Source of the DNA: Proteus vulgaris
GTDB lineage: Bacteria; Pseudomonadota; Gammaproteobacteria; Enterobacterales; Enterobacteriaceae
Length of the DNA stretch: 64,000 nucleotides
Assembly (NCBI GenBank): GCA_901472505.1
Contig: LR590468.1
Coordinates: forward strand, 248,001-312,000
Direction: 5' to 3'
Shown here in pieces: positions 20,570 through 32,220 of this stretch; within the stretch, counting starts at the first letter, position 1, and each line of letters begins with the position of its first letter. Below the pieces are notes generated by a model. It had not been told where the DNA came from. It saw nothing but the letters and a program-made list of their open reading frames with translations, and searched no databases. Both the position numbers and the translations under genes were made by a program.

Positions 20570-23500
20570 TTATTCTGTTATTTCAGCAACATTTGATGAT
20601 GCAATTTTATCTTTTTCAGCGTGTTGGCCAAAACCTTTTAAACCCACAACGTGAACATGTTCTGTACCGTTGAACACTTTACGGACGAGTTTATAAGTCG
20701 TGCCTTTTTCTGGGCTGATATTTTCTGGTGCCGCAATAATCAATTGCATATCGAGACGATCACAAAGTTCAAATAATGTCGCTATAGATTTCGCATCCAA
20801 ACGTGCGGCTTCATCAAGGAAGAGTAAGCGACAAGGAGAAATATCTTTTCCTCTTAAGCGTCGTGATTCTTCTTCCCAACTTTGTACAACCATCACCAGA
20901 ATTGACATTCCTGTACCAATCGCTTCACCAGTCGATAAAGCGCCACTTTCCGCTTTTAACCACCCTTCTGGCCCACGATTAACCTCAACATCCATTTCAA
21001 GGTAATTACGGTAATCTAACAGCTCTTCCCCCACAGTTTGTGGCATACGTTGACCAATATCTACTTGTGGATTTAAACGTTGATAAAGCTTCGCCATCGC
21101 TTCAGAGAAGGTAAGGTTTTGGTTTTTAAATAAGTCTTGGTATTGATTATCTTCTTCTGATAACACATCAAGAAGCACTTGATGACTTTCACGAATATTG
21201 ACGTTAAGTCGAACACCTCGCACTTGGCCAAATGAAACCGCTTGTAAACCTTGGTTTAGCATACGGATACGGTTTTGCTCTCGTTGGATAGTTTTGCGAA
21301 TAATATTCGCGACACTTCGTGAACTAATCGCTAATTTCTGTTCACGGCTTGTCAGTTCTTCCGTTAAGCGAGCAAGCTCAATTTCCATCTGTTCAATTGC
21401 ATCAACTGGATCGTCGGTTTTAATGATATCTTGGCGAATACGCTCTCTTAAATGCTGATATACCGCAATAAAGAACTGAACTTTACGATCAGGATATTTT
21501 GCATCTTCAGAACGACGTAATGCATCACGTAAATATTCATTATCAGCAACAGCTTGACGTAATGCACCTAGCGCCTTATCCGACATTGAACGCAATTCAT
21601 CAGCAGAAAGGTAAGCGAAGTCTCGGCGATGCAAACGACGTTCCATACCATTTTCTTTCACTAACCGCATCACCGCACACCAGCCCGCTTTTGCACTCAC
21701 AACATGCTCACGAATTTGAATGTAGTCACGTTCAAGTTTACGAATTTTCTTGGTTAGATTATCGCGTTCAGCTTCACTCAGTGCGATATCTCGCTCAAGT
21801 TGACTAATTCGTGTACGGTTAGCACTGACAGCAGCATAACGTTGATCACGTAGCTCTTTAGCTCTTGCTTCTGCGCCAACATCAATATGGATCCCTGTAT
21901 CACGCATCTCTTGCTCAAGTTCTCTGAGCAATTCAGATTTAGTGTCAAAGGAGCTTTTTAATGATGCGAGTACTTGATTAAATTGAGCACATTGAGCTTG
22001 TTGCTGACGATAAAGTTCTCTTGCCGTAGCACGTTCTGTTTCTGCCATTTCTAAACGATGACGTAGTTTCTCGTTAAGATCGCTATTTTCACTCACAATC
22101 TCAACCGCATCGCTATAGCTAAAGTGTGCACGACGTTGTACAACTTCCACCAGCAAGAAAGCCTGTTGTTGATAACGCTGTTGTTCTGCTTTAGCGTGTT
22201 CGTAATCCTGTGCTAATTGCTCATGTTCTTGTGGATCACTTTGTAAAATTGATGCAATAGGTTCTAATGTTGCCAGTGCTTTTTCATGACGCTGTAAATA
22301 GCGCATAGACTCTTCAGCGCTATACAGCTCTTCACGTAATTCTTCAACGCGATCAATTAGCGTTTCATCCATCAAGATATTCACTTGAGGGATCAGTTTA
22401 TTAAGTAAATTTAACGACTCTTTTGCTTGAGCATAATGTTGACGTTGCTGTTGAGTATTCTCTTCATACTGTGTTAATGCCCTCTCTAGCTCATTGCGTC
22501 TTTGATTAAGTTGACGGATATCCTCTTCAGGATCAGCTTCAAACGCGACTGAAATATGTTGCCCGACAAATTGGCTAAAAGCATGGTGCGCACGTTGAAT
22601 TTTTTGTACATCAAAAGCTTGCGTTGCATAAAGCTCAGAAAGCTCATCGCGTTGGCGAGATAATATTTCTAATTGATTCTCACGCGCCGCGCGACCAAAA
22701 AGCGGAATTTCAGGGTAGCGAGAATAACGCCATTGCCTATCTGAGCTCTTGATAAGAACCGCTTTCTCCATCTCTTGTGCATTAAATACACTGTCATCGA
22801 AAGATTGTGGATCCCCTTCGATAAAATAGAGATCTTCAGGGCAATCTTCTAACGTTTCTAACTGTTCCTGAACTTGAGACAAATCTTGCACAACAATTGC
22901 GTGACGTGCAGGGCCATATAGCGCTGAAAAATAAGGCGCATCATCCAATGTAATATCATCATAAATCTCAGATAATAAAACCCCATTAAAGCGCTCTGCT
23001 AGCGTAATTAATCGTCCATCTTCAGCACCGCTAGGCTGACTTAAACGTTCAATTTGTGCTTCAATCTGCTGTTTACGCGTCGCAGTTTCATCACGTAATA
23101 CTGTGGCTTCACGCTCTTTTTCAAGTAACTGTTGCATATATTCAGTTACTTGATGACCCGTTTCAAAAGATTGGCGAGTTTGCTCACACAGCTGTGTTAA
23201 CGCATCTTGTGCCGCAAGCCATGCAGGTGCTTGTTTTTTCAGCTTTTCAATTTGTTGCTTGAGTTGATCCAGCTCTTGGCGCATTTGCATGCGATGTTCA
23301 CCAGATTCGTTAACATAATCGCTAAGCTCTTCAATTTTTGCTTCCAGCTCATCTTGTAAAATTAAAAGATCATCTGGCTCCATCGATTTACCATGATGCT
23401 TATTAAATTCTTCAAGCTGGCGCTGGGCATTATTTCTTTGATGTAAGCGTTGCTCTAATTCTGCCAACTGCATACGAATAGGATGAACCCTATCTGCTTG

Positions 23501-25030
23501 ATGGCGATGAGAAGACCATTCACGTAATGCGGTTTTGGCGACACCCCATGCATCTTTACGATCAACCTCACCAACAATGCCGCTAACCAATTTATACGCT
23601 TGATCAAACTGTGTTTTTGCCGCTTCAGAAACATTGAGTTTCTGTTCCATAGAAAGTAGCGAATGGGTAAGAGTTTGAATTTTTGCTTGAATATGTTCAG
23701 CCCATTGATCCGCATTAGTTTCATCTAAATCAGCAATGTTACATTGTGCTTTTGCTCGCTCTAAAGCCTGTACTGCTTGACGATATTGAATAGCGCGTGT
23801 TTGTTGTACGTCTAATGCTTGCTGATAATCTGCTAACTGATTTTTCAGTTCATCAACTTCTTCTTCCGCAGACTCTACTCGCGCTTCGAGCTCTTCTTTT
23901 TTAGAAGCCGCCTCTTCAACCACTTCACTTTGCTCTTCTAAACGGAAAGTGATCTCTTCTACATCAGCAACGTAACGGTCTATTTTTTCTTGTTGGCGAA
24001 CCGCATTTTGCACTAAGTTTAATCGGTCACTTGCTGCTTGATAATCCGCCTCAAGATCAGAAGAAAGTGCTTGTTGCTCTTCCAACTCTTTACCCATTTC
24101 AATAAAGCGATATGCCTCGTTATTGATGGATTTTCTCTGGCGCCATAATTCACGGCGGACTTCTAGCGCTTCATCAAGATGAACACGTCGTTCATTAGCA
24201 TGGCGCATATAATCAGCTGCAACATAAGATGTCGCTTCTGTAATTAAGTGCTTAAATAAATCACGATCAGATTGTGTGACACGAATAGCTTCAAGTGTCA
24301 TGCGGTTTTCCCGCAATGCACCTTCCATATCTTGGAATGCTTTTCTTACACCGCTATTTTCAGGTAATAAATAATCTCGTAAAGAACGTGTGATCGCACT
24401 TGAAATACCACCATACAATGAGGCTTCAATTAAACGATAGAATTTGGCGCGATCACTCGCTGAACGTAAACGTTTAGGGATAACGCCTAAATCAAACATT
24501 ACGGCATGAAAATCAGTGATAGAATTAAACTGTCTGAAAACAACACCATCAATCGCTTCAACTTTTTCTTTTAATTCATTGAGTGGTAAAACGCGCGCTT
24601 GGCGATCGGCAACAGCTTGGGTCAGAATTTCTGTTGGATTCTCTGCCATCGGCAACCCTTGGATCATAAAGGGTTTGATATCAACTTTTTTATCACGCCC
24701 TGCAATTTGCTGTAAACGCACACCAACCACAGCACGTAAGTGGCGTGAGTTGATCACATCTAATACGGCATAACACACACCAGGACGCAGTTTCCCATAT
24801 AGCCCTTTATCACGAGAACCACTTGTCGATCCTGCTTCGGTGGTATTGCGAAAGTGCAACAAAGTAAGATCAGGGATCATTGCGGTGATAAATGCAGCCA
24901 TAGTGGTTGATTTACCTGCTCCATTCCCGCCTGATAATGTCGTCACCAATTCATCTAAGTCAAAAGTACGAGCAAAGAACCCATTCCAGTTGATCAGTGT
25001 TAATGAGCGAAATTTTCCACGTTCAATCAT
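20570..25030 (-). CDS. mukB: chromosome condensation protein MukB (SMC-like)
   Basis: Large SMC-like ATPase of 1,486 residues, the core of the MukBEF condensin. The head domain begins at residue 1 with Walker [16 protein letters not shown] (residues ~33-47). Long coiled coils flank a hinge near residues 650-780, and the C-terminal head carries the signature [12 protein letters not shown] and Walker [13 protein letters not shown]. The start overlaps the mukE stop by four bases (ATGA), indicating translational coupling. It extrudes DNA loops, recruits topoisomerase IV, and is essential for growth at higher temperature in E. coli. Confidence 0.98.
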   Translation of the reverse strand: MIERGKFRSLTLINWNGFFARTFDLDELVTTLSGGNGAGKSTTMAAFITAMIPDLTLLHFRNTTEAGSTSGSRDKGLYGKLRPGVCYAVLDVINSRHLRAVVGVRLQQIAGRDKKVDIKPFMIQGLPMAENPTEILTQAVADRQARVLPLNELKEKVEAIDGVVFRQFNSITDFHAVMFDLGVIPKRLRSASDRAKFYRLIEASLYGGISSAITRSLRDYLLPENSGVRKAFQDMEGALRENRMTLEAIRVTQSDRDLFKHLITEATSYVAADYMRHANERRVHLDEALEVRRELWRQRKSINNEAYRFIEMGKELEEQQALSSDLEADYQAASDRLNLVQNAVRQQEKIDRYVADVEEITFRLEEQSEVVEEAASKKEELEARVESAEEEVDELKNQLADYQQALDVQQTRAIQYRQAVQALERAKAQCNIADLDETNADQWAEHIQAKIQTLTHSLLSMEQKLNVSEAAKTQFDQAYKLVSGIVGEVDRKDAWGVAKTALREWSSHRHQADRVHPIRMQLAELEQRLHQRNNAQRQLEEFNKHHGKSMEPDDLLILQDELEAKIEELSDYVNESGEHRMQMRQELDQLKQQIEKLKKQAPAWLAAQDALTQLCEQTRQSFETGHQVTEYMQQLLEKEREATVLRDETATRKQQIEAQIERLSQPSGAEDGRLITLAERFNGVLLSEIYDDITLDDAPYFSALYGPARHAIVVQDLSQVQEQLETLEDCPEDLYFIEGDPQSFDDSVFNAQEMEKAVLIKSSDRQWRYSRYPEIPLFGRAARENQLEILSRQRDELSELYATQAFDVQKIQRAHHAFSQFVGQHISVAFEADPEEDIRQLNQRRNELERALTQYEENTQQQRQHYAQAKESLNLLNKLIPQVNILMDETLIDRVEELREELYSAEESMRYLQRHEKALATLEPIASILQSDPQEHEQLAQDYEHAKAEQQRYQQQAFLLVEVVQRRAHFSYSDAVEIVSENSDLNEKLRHRLEMAETERATARELYRQQQAQCAQFNQVLASLKSSFDTKSELLRELEQEMRDTGIHIDVGAEARAKELRDQRYAAVSANRTRISQLERDIALSEAERDNLTKKIRKLERDYIQIREHVVSAKAGWCAVMRLVKENGMERRLHRRDFAYLSADELRSMSDKALGALRQAVADNEYLRDALRRSEDAKYPDRKVQFFIAVYQHLRERIRQDIIKTDDPVDAIEQMEIELARLTEELTSREQKLAISSRSVANIIRKTIQREQNRIRMLNQGLQAVSFGQVRGVRLNVNIRESHQVLLDVLSEEDNQYQDLFKNQNLTFSEAMAKLYQRLNPQVDIGQRMPQTVGEELLDYRNYLEMDVEVNRGPEGWLKAESGALSTGEAIGTGMSILVMVVQSWEEESRRLRGKDISPCRLLFLDEAARLDAKSIATLFELCDRLDMQLIIAAPENISPEKGTTYKLVRKVFNGTEHVHVVGLKGFGQHAEKDKIASSNVAEITE

Positions 25031-25758
25031 TTATTTTCTTCCTCCGCATCATCTTCACTCGATTGTAACTGCTCATCTTCATTTTCTTCATCTTCGTTTG
25101 GTGATTCGGAACTGTTCTCAAGCGCCATAGCTTCACCATCACGGATCATTCGTATTTGAGCCTCAATAGGTGAATCACCACTACGCACATCAGCGCCAAA
25201 GCGAAAAACAGACTCAGTGATTGAAAAACGCTGCATATCATTTAATAAGAATGAAATCATACCTAAACGTCGTAAACGATTTAGAGAGGTTCTCATTTTT
25301 TCTTGTAATTTTTGCAAATCAAGATCAGACCCCGTTGAGCGTTGGTTCACTAAGCGTAAAAGTTTGGCTTCATCTGCTAATGTTCTTAATTCATCAAATA
25401 ATTCTTGAACAGTGAATATTCCCTGATTCGCTAATCGTTCAGGGCTAAGATAGAGATAACAAAGAATTTTCCCCACCAGCATATCCATTTCAGATAGTAC
25501 AGAACGAGGAATAAGCGTAGTTGAGCGAGGACGTAAATAGAAAAAACCTTCTGGTGCTCGAATTAATTCAACATTATAACGCGCATAAAAATCTGATAAC
25601 TCATCTTGAAAGTCCATCAAGAATGCATGATTATCCAGAGAATCTATACCGATATGCCGACCTGCACGTAATTGGCTATCCAGTTCAGGGAAAAGTGAGT
25701 TCGCTAATGCCTGCGCCAGTTTTGCTGGCATAAATTGTTCAGTATGTATCGATGACAT
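25027..25758 (-). CDS. mukE: chromosome partition protein MukE
   Basis: Kleisin-associated winged-helix subunit that links MukF and MukB. The start [20 protein letters not shown] at 25758 matches E. coli. The frame is open 26 codons upstream, but those residues lie inside mukF and are not conserved. [29 protein letters not shown] is nearly identical to E. coli. The C-terminal ~30 residues are very acidic ([10 protein letters not shown]), as in other MukE proteins. The gene overlaps mukF by 20 bases and mukB by four. Confidence 0.95.
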   Translation of the reverse strand: MSSIHTEQFMPAKLAQALANSLFPELDSQLRAGRHIGIDSLDNHAFLMDFQDELSDFYARYNVELIRAPEGFFYLRPRSTTLIPRSVLSEMDMLVGKILCYLYLSPERLANQGIFTVQELFDELRTLADEAKLLRLVNQRSTGSDLDLQKLQEKMRTSLNRLRRLGMISFLLNDMQRFSITESVFRFGADVRSGDSPIEAQIRMIRDGEAMALENSSESPNEDEENEDEQLQSSEDDAEEENK

Positions 25759-27061
25759 GCGCTTGTACCTTAGCTCCATATTCGTTAATTTCTGACCATT
25801 TTGCAGGTAATCCTGCGAGCTCAGCTTTTGCCACACCTAATCGCACCGCCTGATCAATGACAATACGGGCAACATCGAAATGTTTCTGTTGCGGATAACG
25901 ATTAAGATATTCAACTAATACTGAACTGAGATCTAATGCTCGTTGCTCTAATTTGTAAGAAGCAAGCTCTTGTTCTACCCATTGCGTTATTTGTTCGTTC
26001 ACTTCGCTGAACATTTGGTATTCGAGTTCTTCGGGTAATTCACCGGTGACTTCTTCATCTCGTAGCGTTAGTTCTTCATCACGCATATCATACAACCTAT
26101 CTGCATTAGCGTAAGTTAATGCCCATGGGCTGTCGAAATAGTTTTGTACTGATTGACGTAATCGACGAGAGAATATACGATTTTTATCCATATCAATCGC
26201 CGTACGAATAAATTTATGGACATGTCTATCATAGCCAATCCATAAATCAATAGATTGCTGACCCCAGCTAATAATACGATCAAGCTTACTTTGTAGCTCA
26301 AATACTAACGTATCAATTTGATCGACATGACCTGTATTCATGTTTGCTTCTTGGATACGCAACAGATTGGCTTGAAGTTTATCACCTGCGGCTTCAAGCG
26401 TATCTTGTAGCTCTCTTAGTGTGCCGGAAGTTTCAGATAAGAGTTGTTCACAGCTTGAAATAGCAGCTTGCCAGTCTTGATTTAATAACTCAGCAATATC
26501 TTCTTTTACCGTATTTTGCTGCTCATCCATAATTCTCTGTGACAAATCAATGCTATCGAAAATTTCTGCTACTGAATATTTCAGTGGTGCAAAAACATTG
26601 CGATGCCAATGATATTCATCGCCCCCTTCTTCAGCAGAGCTTGCAGCAGAATCGAGTTCTCCGGCCACTATAGATAACTGCATAGATAAACGTAACGATG
26701 AAAACTCACGTTGGCGAATATAATAATCACTTATTCCAATGCCTAACGGGGTTAGACGATATATTGCATTACCTTCTACCAGTTCACTGGTAAAACGGTT
26801 AAAAAGCCGTTGCTTAACCATATCATTAATGGCGTTATTGGCACGGACTTGTATTGATTCTGCGGGTTGTTCAAAGCCTTTACAGACCTCTCTAAAGGCG
26901 TCAATTAACTCCCCTTCACTAATTTCGCCATCAAGGCGTTCACTGTTTAATACAGCGACTGCCATCAAAAAAGCTAATCTTTCAGGTGGCAGTGAGATTG
27001 AGAAATCATTTTTTCTCGCCCAAGACACTAACTCAGGAACGGTCTGGGTAAAATCACTCAT
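25739..27061 (-). CDS. mukF: chromosome partition protein MukF (kleisin)
   Basis: Kleisin subunit of the MukBEF condensin, 440 residues as expected. The N-terminal winged helix/dimerisation part ([25 protein letters not shown]) is followed by a helical region, with conserved [25 protein letters not shown] and [24 protein letters not shown]. The C-terminal winged helix that binds the MukB head ends [10 protein letters not shown]. It follows cmoM by ten bases and overlaps mukE, so all four genes form one operon. Confidence 0.97.
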   Translation of the reverse strand: MSDFTQTVPELVSWARKNDFSISLPPERLAFLMAVAVLNSERLDGEISEGELIDAFREVCKGFEQPAESIQVRANNAINDMVKQRLFNRFTSELVEGNAIYRLTPLGIGISDYYIRQREFSSLRLSMQLSIVAGELDSAASSAEEGGDEYHWHRNVFAPLKYSVAEIFDSIDLSQRIMDEQQNTVKEDIAELLNQDWQAAISSCEQLLSETSGTLRELQDTLEAAGDKLQANLLRIQEANMNTGHVDQIDTLVFELQSKLDRIISWGQQSIDLWIGYDRHVHKFIRTAIDMDKNRIFSRRLRQSVQNYFDSPWALTYANADRLYDMRDEELTLRDEEVTGELPEELEYQMFSEVNEQITQWVEQELASYKLEQRALDLSSVLVEYLNRYPQQKHFDVARIVIDQAVRLGVAKAELAGLPAKWSEINEYGAKVQAHVIDTY

Positions 27062-27070
27062 AGTACATCC

Positions 27071-27844
27071 TTAATTTACACGCTTTTGTGCCATGACATG
27101 AATGTAACGCCCCAGACTGATATAGGGCTCTTGTCGACAATAACGTTGCTCTAATGCAAGCAACGATGGAAAATCTTTATTTTGTAACTGACGACTTTGT
27201 AAATAATCATGAAAAACGCGAACACCTGTCTTTCCTAATATTGTCATTGAAAATTCAGTCAGCCATTGATAGACATCTTCAGGTTGCAATGGGTTTTGAG
27301 GTGACAACGATTTTTTTCTTCTTCGAGGAATTTCAGGATTTGCCAGATGAAAATTCCCCAATATCGCATTTCTCATAACAATGCCATTTGCATTGTAAAA
27401 CATCAGCGATAAGATACCATTAGGTAACAACATATCGGTAAGAACATTTACGGCGTCTTTCTGATCCGTGATCCACTCCAATACAGCATGAAACAGAATT
27501 AAGTCAACGCTTTCATCTCTATGCTCTTTAATCTCTTGAGCAGCACAACAAATAAATGTCATATTCTCAGCAACACCTTCGTCAATAGCTGCTTCTTGCG
27601 CGCGATTAAGCATCTCTTGTGATAAATCACATAAGATAATTTGGTGTCCCAATTTAGCTAACTGACGAGAGAAATACCCTTCACCACCGCCTGCATCTAA
27701 AATACGCAGAGTACGGTTAGGGAAAAGAGTTAATAATTGTTGTAAATCTTCCCAAATCACCGCTTGGCGAATTTTACCCTTTGTTGTGCCGTAGATATTG
27801 CGGGAGAATTTATCTGCAATATCGTCAAAATTACGATCTGACAT
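27071..27844 (-). CDS. cmoM: tRNA 5-carboxymethoxyuridine methyltransferase CmoM
   Basis: SAM-dependent methyltransferase (formerly SmtA/YcbD) that methylates cmo5U34 to mcmo5U in the wobble position of certain tRNAs. The Rossmann motif I LRILDAGGGEGYFSRQLA is followed by ILCDLSQEML and FHAVLEWI. The start SDRNFDDIADKFSRNIYGTTKGKIRQ and the end PYISLGRYIHVMAQK match E. coli. 257 residues. First gene of the muk operon, divergent from elyC. Confidence 0.93.
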   Translation of the reverse strand: MSDRNFDDIADKFSRNIYGTTKGKIRQAVIWEDLQQLLTLFPNRTLRILDAGGGEGYFSRQLAKLGHQIILCDLSQEMLNRAQEAAIDEGVAENMTFICCAAQEIKEHRDESVDLILFHAVLEWITDQKDAVNVLTDMLLPNGILSLMFYNANGIVMRNAILGNFHLANPEIPRRRKKSLSPQNPLQPEDVYQWLTEFSMTILGKTGVRVFHDYLQSRQLQNKDFPSLLALEQRYCRQEPYISLGRYIHVMAQKRVN

Positions 27845-28221
27845 TAAAACGCCTCATGATAACAACCTGCTACTTGCGCTCTTTGCATTCTGATAAATTC
27901 AAAAAATATGAGACACTGTACATAAAATTAAGACAGCAATTTTACCAGTGTTCTATGATACTGACTGTTTTCTCTAAAGAAATAAGCCATGAATCAGACT
28001 ATTCGCAAAGCGCAGTATAAATATAACGCTTATTAATGAAAAAATTAACGTTCAAACGCTTATCGTTTTATAAATAATTTAACGGTTCTTTATTTCTATT
28101 GATTAAAACTTAGTGAAATGTCGTTGTGCTCACTATTTTGACACAATGCCTCTATGATCCCCTAGTTTTCACTAAGCTTTCACTATCAATTGCATGTATT
28201 TCACTCAATTTAGGATGATTT
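27845..28221. other. cmoM-elyC divergent intergenic region
   Basis: 377 bases between divergent genes, which should hold promoters for the muk operon and for elyC. A short ORF at 27781-28020 on the plus strand has no recognisable features. I see no strong operator palindrome. Confidence 0.45.
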
Positions 28222-29053
28222 ATGCTGTTTTTGCTCAAAAAATATGTTGCTGGCTTTCTAATGCCCTTACCTTTGCTCTTATTAATCGCTTTTTTTGCCT
28301 TGGCTCTGCTTTGGTTTACTCGTTGGCAAAAAACAGGAAAAAGCCTACTTACGGTGGTACTTATTCTACTCACTATTTTAGGCATACAACCTGTTGCTGA
28401 TACTCTATTAATGCCAAGTGAAAAAGAGTATCAAGCTCGTTATGAATTACGAGAAAATTCACCACAAGATGTGAACTACATTGTTGTTTTAGGGGGGGGG
28501 ATTTACTTATAACCCCGAATGGGCACCTAGTGCTAACCTTCTCAATAATAGCTTATTTCGTGTTGTAGAAGGCGTTAGGCTTTATTATCGTAATCCTAAT
28601 GCGACATTGATTTTTACAGGTGGTGCTGGCGTTAATCAAATAAGTAGTGCAGAGGTTGCAACTCAGGTAGCACAATCTTTAGGCGTACCCGCGAATAAAA
28701 CCATTGCATTATCAATACCAAAAGATACCGAAGAAGAAGCCTATGAGGTTGATAAGCTCATCGGTAAACAACCTTTTTTACTCGTGACTTCAGCCAACCA
28801 TTTAGCACGTGCTGAACGTTTCTTTTTAGCCAGAGGTATGAAGCCTATTGTGGCACCGGCTAACCAATTAGCAATCACTTCGCCATTGCATCCTTGGGAG
28901 AAGTATTTTCCTTCGGCGACCTATCTTCAACATAGTGAACGTGCGTGGTATGAGTTTTTAGGATCAATGTGGCAATCAGTCAAACCTGCGGGGCAACCTG
29001 CCACTATTACTGAAAATGAAAATCATCAATCTGATAAAGAAGAAAGCCAATAA
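28222..29053 (+). CDS. elyC: envelope biogenesis factor ElyC, frameshifted in this sequence
   Basis: Inner-membrane protein with two N-terminal membrane segments (VAGFLMPLPLLLLIAFFALALLWF and a following TVVLILLTILG) and a periplasmic DUF218 domain. In E. coli ElyC (YcbC) supports peptidoglycan assembly at low temperature. The frame breaks at a run of nine G (28492-28500). Read with eight G, translation continues LGGGFTYNPEWAPSANL and then IFTGGAGVNQISSAEVATQVAQSLGVP, PKDTEEEAYEV and TSANHLARAERFF, all as in E. coli. The extra G is most likely a sequencing error; slippage in the living cell cannot be excluded. Confidence 0.88.
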
Positions 29054-29083
29054 TTAAAAGATATCATTACAGACTGATACAAA

Positions 29084-29109
29084 AACGGCACTTAATTTAA
29101 GCGCCGTTG
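29084..29109 (-). terminator. terminator between elyC and kdsB
   Basis: The inverted repeat AACGGC / GCCGTT, with an inner CTTAA / TTAAG pairing, lies between convergent genes. The T run is stronger on the minus strand, so it mainly serves kdsB; it may act on elyC too. Confidence 0.65.
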
Positions 29110-29134
29110 AAATTTATTTGTTACCGTTAAAAGA

Positions 29135-29896
29135 TCAGAACTCTTGGTTAAGTGCTCGATATGCAGCTCTAGCTGCGACAAGATCATCTTGAGTATCAAC
29201 ACCCACGCCAGGAACTTCTAATGCTTTTGCAACATGGATTTTTTCGCCATACCATAACACTCGCAGTTGCTCTAACATTTCAATAGATTCTAATGGGCTT
29301 GGTTCCCAAGTAATATATCGACGTATAAAGCCAGCACGATAAGCATAAATCCCAATATGGCGGAGGTAATGCTCACCAATTTCATCGTGTGATAAGTTAA
29401 AACGGTCTCTTTCCCAAGGAATGGTTGCTCGAGAAAAATAAAGTGCGAAACCTTTTGCATCCATCACTACTTTCACAGCGTTAGGATTAAAAGCTTCTTT
29501 TGAGTCAACAATAGGCACGGCTAATGTTGCCATTCCGGCACCACAACTTGCTAAGTTTTCAGCAACCTGAGTAATAATAGTGGGCGGAATAAGAGGCTCA
29601 TCACCTTGTACGTTAACGATTATTTCGTCGTCTGCAAATTGGTATTTTTCAATGACTTCAGCTAAACGTTCTGTACCCGAATGGTGATCTTCTCGAGTCA
29701 TACATGCTTCTCCACCCGCTTTTTCCACAGCGGCAACAACATCTAAGTTGTCGGTTGCGACAATGACACGGTTTGCACCAGAACGCATAGCCTGTTCCAT
29801 AACACGAACAATCATAGGCTTACCGTGAATATCCGCAAGGGGCTTACCCGGTAAACGGGTCGATGCGTATCGACCAGGGATTATGACCGTGAACAT
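29135..29896 (-). CDS. kdsB: CMP-Kdo synthetase (3-deoxy-manno-octulosonate cytidylyltransferase)
   Basis: Cytosolic nucleotidyltransferase that activates Kdo as CMP-Kdo for lipid A-core assembly. [28 protein letters not shown] at the N-terminus is the nucleotide-binding motif. [16 protein letters not shown] and [12 protein letters not shown] (metal and substrate site) follow. 253 residues is close to the E. coli length (248). It begins four bases after the ycaR stop, so the two are co-transcribed. Confidence 0.96.
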   Translation of the reverse strand: MFTVIIPGRYASTRLPGKPLADIHGKPMIVRVMEQAMRSGANRVIVATDNLDVVAAVEKAGGEACMTREDHHSGTERLAEVIEKYQFADDEIIVNVQGDEPLIPPTIITQVAENLASCGAGMATLAVPIVDSKEAFNPNAVKVVMDAKGFALYFSRATIPWERDRFNLSHDEIGEHYLRHIGIYAYRAGFIRRYITWEPSPLESIEMLEQLRVLWYGEKIHVAKALEVPGVGVDTQDDLVAARAAYRALNQEF

Positions 29897-29900
29897 GAAG

Positions 29901-30080
29901 TTACTTTTCCTCTTCTAGTGATAATTCTCTTGCTTCATTCTCCAGAAGAACGGGGATATTGTCACGAACAGGATAAGCTAAATGATCAATTTTGCAGATA
30001 AGCTCAGAATTTTCTTTATCAAAGATAAGTTTGCCATGGCAAACTGGACAAGCAATAATTTCAAGTAAGCGGTGATCCAT
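29901..30080 (-). CDS. ycaR: Trm112-family small protein YcaR
   Basis: 59-residue protein: [17 protein letters not shown] at the start, then a single later Cys ([21 protein letters not shown]). The CPxC pair and short length place it in the Trm112/YcaR family, small proteins sometimes described as chaperone-like partners; its bacterial role is not established. GAGAGGG five bases before the ATG is a good ribosome-binding site. It sits directly before kdsB, as in E. coli. Confidence 0.9.
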   Translation of the reverse strand: MDHRLLEIIACPVCHGKLIFDKENSELICKIDHLAYPVRDNIPVLLENEARELSLEEEK

Positions 30081-30495
30081 TTTGTCCCTCTCAAGGGTTA
30101 ATCATTTTATATGGCAAAAGGATATCATAAGGAAGGATCAGCGTTAATACTCAAAGCCTCCCGTTTAGTGATAATTCGAAAATTATTTTATTTATTAATA
30201 AATTTATTATTTTCTTTTTTACTATAAGCAACAAAAAAGCCACATTAATGTGGCTTTTTATCGTTGAGTCTGCAACATCATTAATAAAGAATTACATTCC
30301 GCTTTTATTGATAATAATTTAACCTTTTTATTATCTTTATTGCATTCTAATTAACGTCACAACTCTTTTATATTACTTATTCGGCTTGGTGGTCAGCTAT
30401 TTGTGCTTATCGGCCCCCAATTAGGTATAAACGATCATTTAATCTCAGTATTAAACTATCGTTTTATCTACATCTTCAACAAGGTTAAACCTTAT
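30081..30495. other. intergenic region between the cold-shock-like gene and ycaR
   Basis: 415 bases, AT-rich apart from a short GC-richer patch near 30385-30425. It contains a hairpin terminator (30233-30259) but no ORF that I can support. Confidence 0.5.
30233..30260 (-). terminator. bidirectional terminator-like hairpin before ycaR
   Basis: Perfect inverted repeat AAAAAGCCACAT / ATGTGGCTTTTT, with T runs on both strands. No gene points at it from the left on the plus strand, so it most likely ends the transcript of the cold-shock-like gene about 230 bases upstream. Confidence 0.72.
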
Positions 30496-30711
30496 TTAAA
30501 ATCCGATAACATCAGCGGCTTCTAGGCCTGCAGCTGTTCTGATAACAGAAAATTCAACGTCTTGACCTTCTGTTAATGCTTTATTTTTTGTGTTGGCAAT
30601 CGCTTTTTTATTGACATAAACTTCTTGTTCAATACCGCTGGCAACAATAAGACCATAACCTTTGTTATTGTCGAACCATTTTACGCGACCCATTCTTAAT
30701 TGTAATGTCAT
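30496..30711 (-). CDS. divergent cold-shock-domain protein
   Basis: 71-residue single-domain protein. It begins MTLQLRMGRVKWFDNNKGYGLIVAS, the start of a CspA-type OB-fold. The RNP1-like motif is KGYGLI instead of KGFGFI, and RNP2 is VYVNK instead of VFVHF, so two nucleic-acid-stacking aromatic or His positions differ from classic Csp proteins. Binding may be weak or altered. AAGGAG is ten bases before the ATG. It lies between lpxK and ycaR, where E. coli has no csp gene. The cold-shock fold is secure; the specific paralogue name is not. Confidence 0.8.
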   Translation of the reverse strand: MTLQLRMGRVKWFDNNKGYGLIVASGIEQEVYVNKKAIANTKNKALTEGQDVEFSVIRTAAGLEAADVIGF

Positions 30712-31230
30712 GATAGATAAACTCCTTTTGTTCTTCGTATAGTTTTTATTTTTCTATACTAATGCATCCTACTTTTTATTATGTCTTCTTATATAAAACC
30801 CCAATTAAATTCTGAACACATTAATTTAAGTAGTGCATTTTATTATTTAATATAAATGTTCAAAACCGTGATAGCTAAGCTTAATGAATATTCTAAGGCT
30901 TAATCAATATTTACAGTACCAACATGACAAAAAGATGACATGAGGAAGATAGTTTATTGAGCACCTATAAATAAAATAACCGCATATAAGGATTAACAAT
31001 CACTATTCAAAATAGTTTCTACAATCCATTAGGTGCAAAGCCTATTGCATTCACAGCATAAAAATATTACGTCTACATTAAAGATCCACAAAATATCCAC
31101 ACAAGGCTTTTGAGTAGATAGGGTATTGGCGAGTTAAATTGAACTACGACAAAAGCGATATGCGACTGTGGGTAGGTAATCTTTTATGTAACGCTATCCT
31201 GATTTCCACTATAAATATCATTGTTTCAGA
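30712..31230. other. intergenic region upstream of the cold-shock-like gene
   Basis: 519 bases between the lpxK stop and the small cold-shock-like gene. Close to the gene there is an AT-rich inverted repeat, GTATAG / CTATAC around 30740-30765, which may fold in the mRNA leader. No ORF worth calling. Confidence 0.45.
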
Positions 31231-32220
31231 TCAGATACAAGTTTTTTTCGAGCCGTAAATTAAATTGCTGACCTGTTTTAGCACAGATTGGCTATTTAAC
31301 TTAGCACTAACTGGTAAATACCACCAATTATCCTGAGCAAAATGCTGACATTTAACAGCATCTTTTTCTGTCATAATAAGGGGCTCATTGAAAGGCGTTA
31401 AATCTTGTAATTCTTTGGCGCTGTAATCACTATGATCACTAAATGCTCGAGTTGATATTAATTCAATCCCTTTTTCGCGCAAAGAATTAAAGAAACGAGG
31501 AGGATGACCAATACCCGCCATGGCAACTACTTTAGTGATCTCCTGAACGGGTCTTTTCTCACCCGTTTTCAGGTTCACCGCAATATCACCCGCTAAAACC
31601 ATACCTATTTCATTACCTTGGCTTAAACCACCATTAACGATAATTGCATCAACTGAATGCAAACGAGTAGCGCGTTCCCGCATAGGGCCAGCAGGAAGCC
31701 ACCAGCCATTACCAAATCGACGTTGCCCATCGATAACTACAATTTCATAATCACGCTGTAGTGCATAATGCTGTAAGCCATCATCCGTGATGATCACATC
31801 AAGTTCATGTTGTGCTAATAAGGCTTTTACTGCATCTCGTCGATTAGGTGCAACCGCAACGGGTGCACCAGTTCGATGATAAATTAACACAGGTTCATCA
31901 CCTGCCATTGCAGGTGTTGTCTCGGATGTTAACAGTAATGGATAATGATCTGATTTCCCGCCATAGCCGCGGGAAACAATACCTGGTTTAAACCCTTTCT
32001 GTATTAATTGCTCAACAAGCCATATAACAACGGGGGTTTTGCCATTGCCACCTGCCGTTAAGTTACCAACAACCACGACAGGAACAGAGGCTTTCCATGA
32101 TGACAACCATCCTTTTTGATATGCAAAGCGCCTTAATAGAGTAATCGCGCCGTACAACCATGAAAATGGAAGTAAGAGGAGATAAAACCAAGATTTACCA
32201 GACCAAATCCGTTCAATCAT
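31231..32220 (-). CDS. lpxK: tetraacyldisaccharide 4'-kinase
   Basis: Membrane-associated kinase that phosphorylates the 4' position of the lipid A disaccharide to give lipid IVA. An N-terminal hydrophobic stretch ([22 protein letters not shown]) anchors it. The P-loop is [18 protein letters not shown], and [21 protein letters not shown] contains the catalytic Asp-Asp. 329 residues is the E. coli size. The ATG overlaps the msbA stop by four bases, coupling lipid A completion with export. Confidence 0.96.
   Translation of the reverse strand: MIERIWSGKSWFYLLLLPFSWLYGAITLLRRFAYQKGWLSSWKASVPVVVVGNLTAGGNGKTPVVIWLVEQLIQKGFKPGIVSRGYGGKSDHYPLLLTSETTPAMAGDEPVLIYHRTGAPVAVAPNRRDAVKALLAQHELDVIITDDGLQHYALQRDYEIVVIDGQRRFGNGWWLPAGPMRERATRLHSVDAIIVNGGLSQGNEIGMVLAGDIAVNLKTGEKRPVQEITKVVAMAGIGHPPRFFNSLREKGIELISTRAFSDHSDYSAKELQDLTPFNEPLIMTEKDAVKCQHFAQDNWWYLPVSAKLNSQSVLKQVSNLIYGSKKTCI

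Noticed and set aside
21499..21807. Plus-strand ORF inside mukB
   Set aside because: Lies wholly within a certain gene on the other strand and shows no homology or ribosome-binding site.
31084..31105. Two DnaA-box-like sequences (ATCCACA twice)
   Set aside because: Neither is a perfect TTATCCACA, and there are no origin features such as AT-rich repeats with dnaA or gidA nearby.
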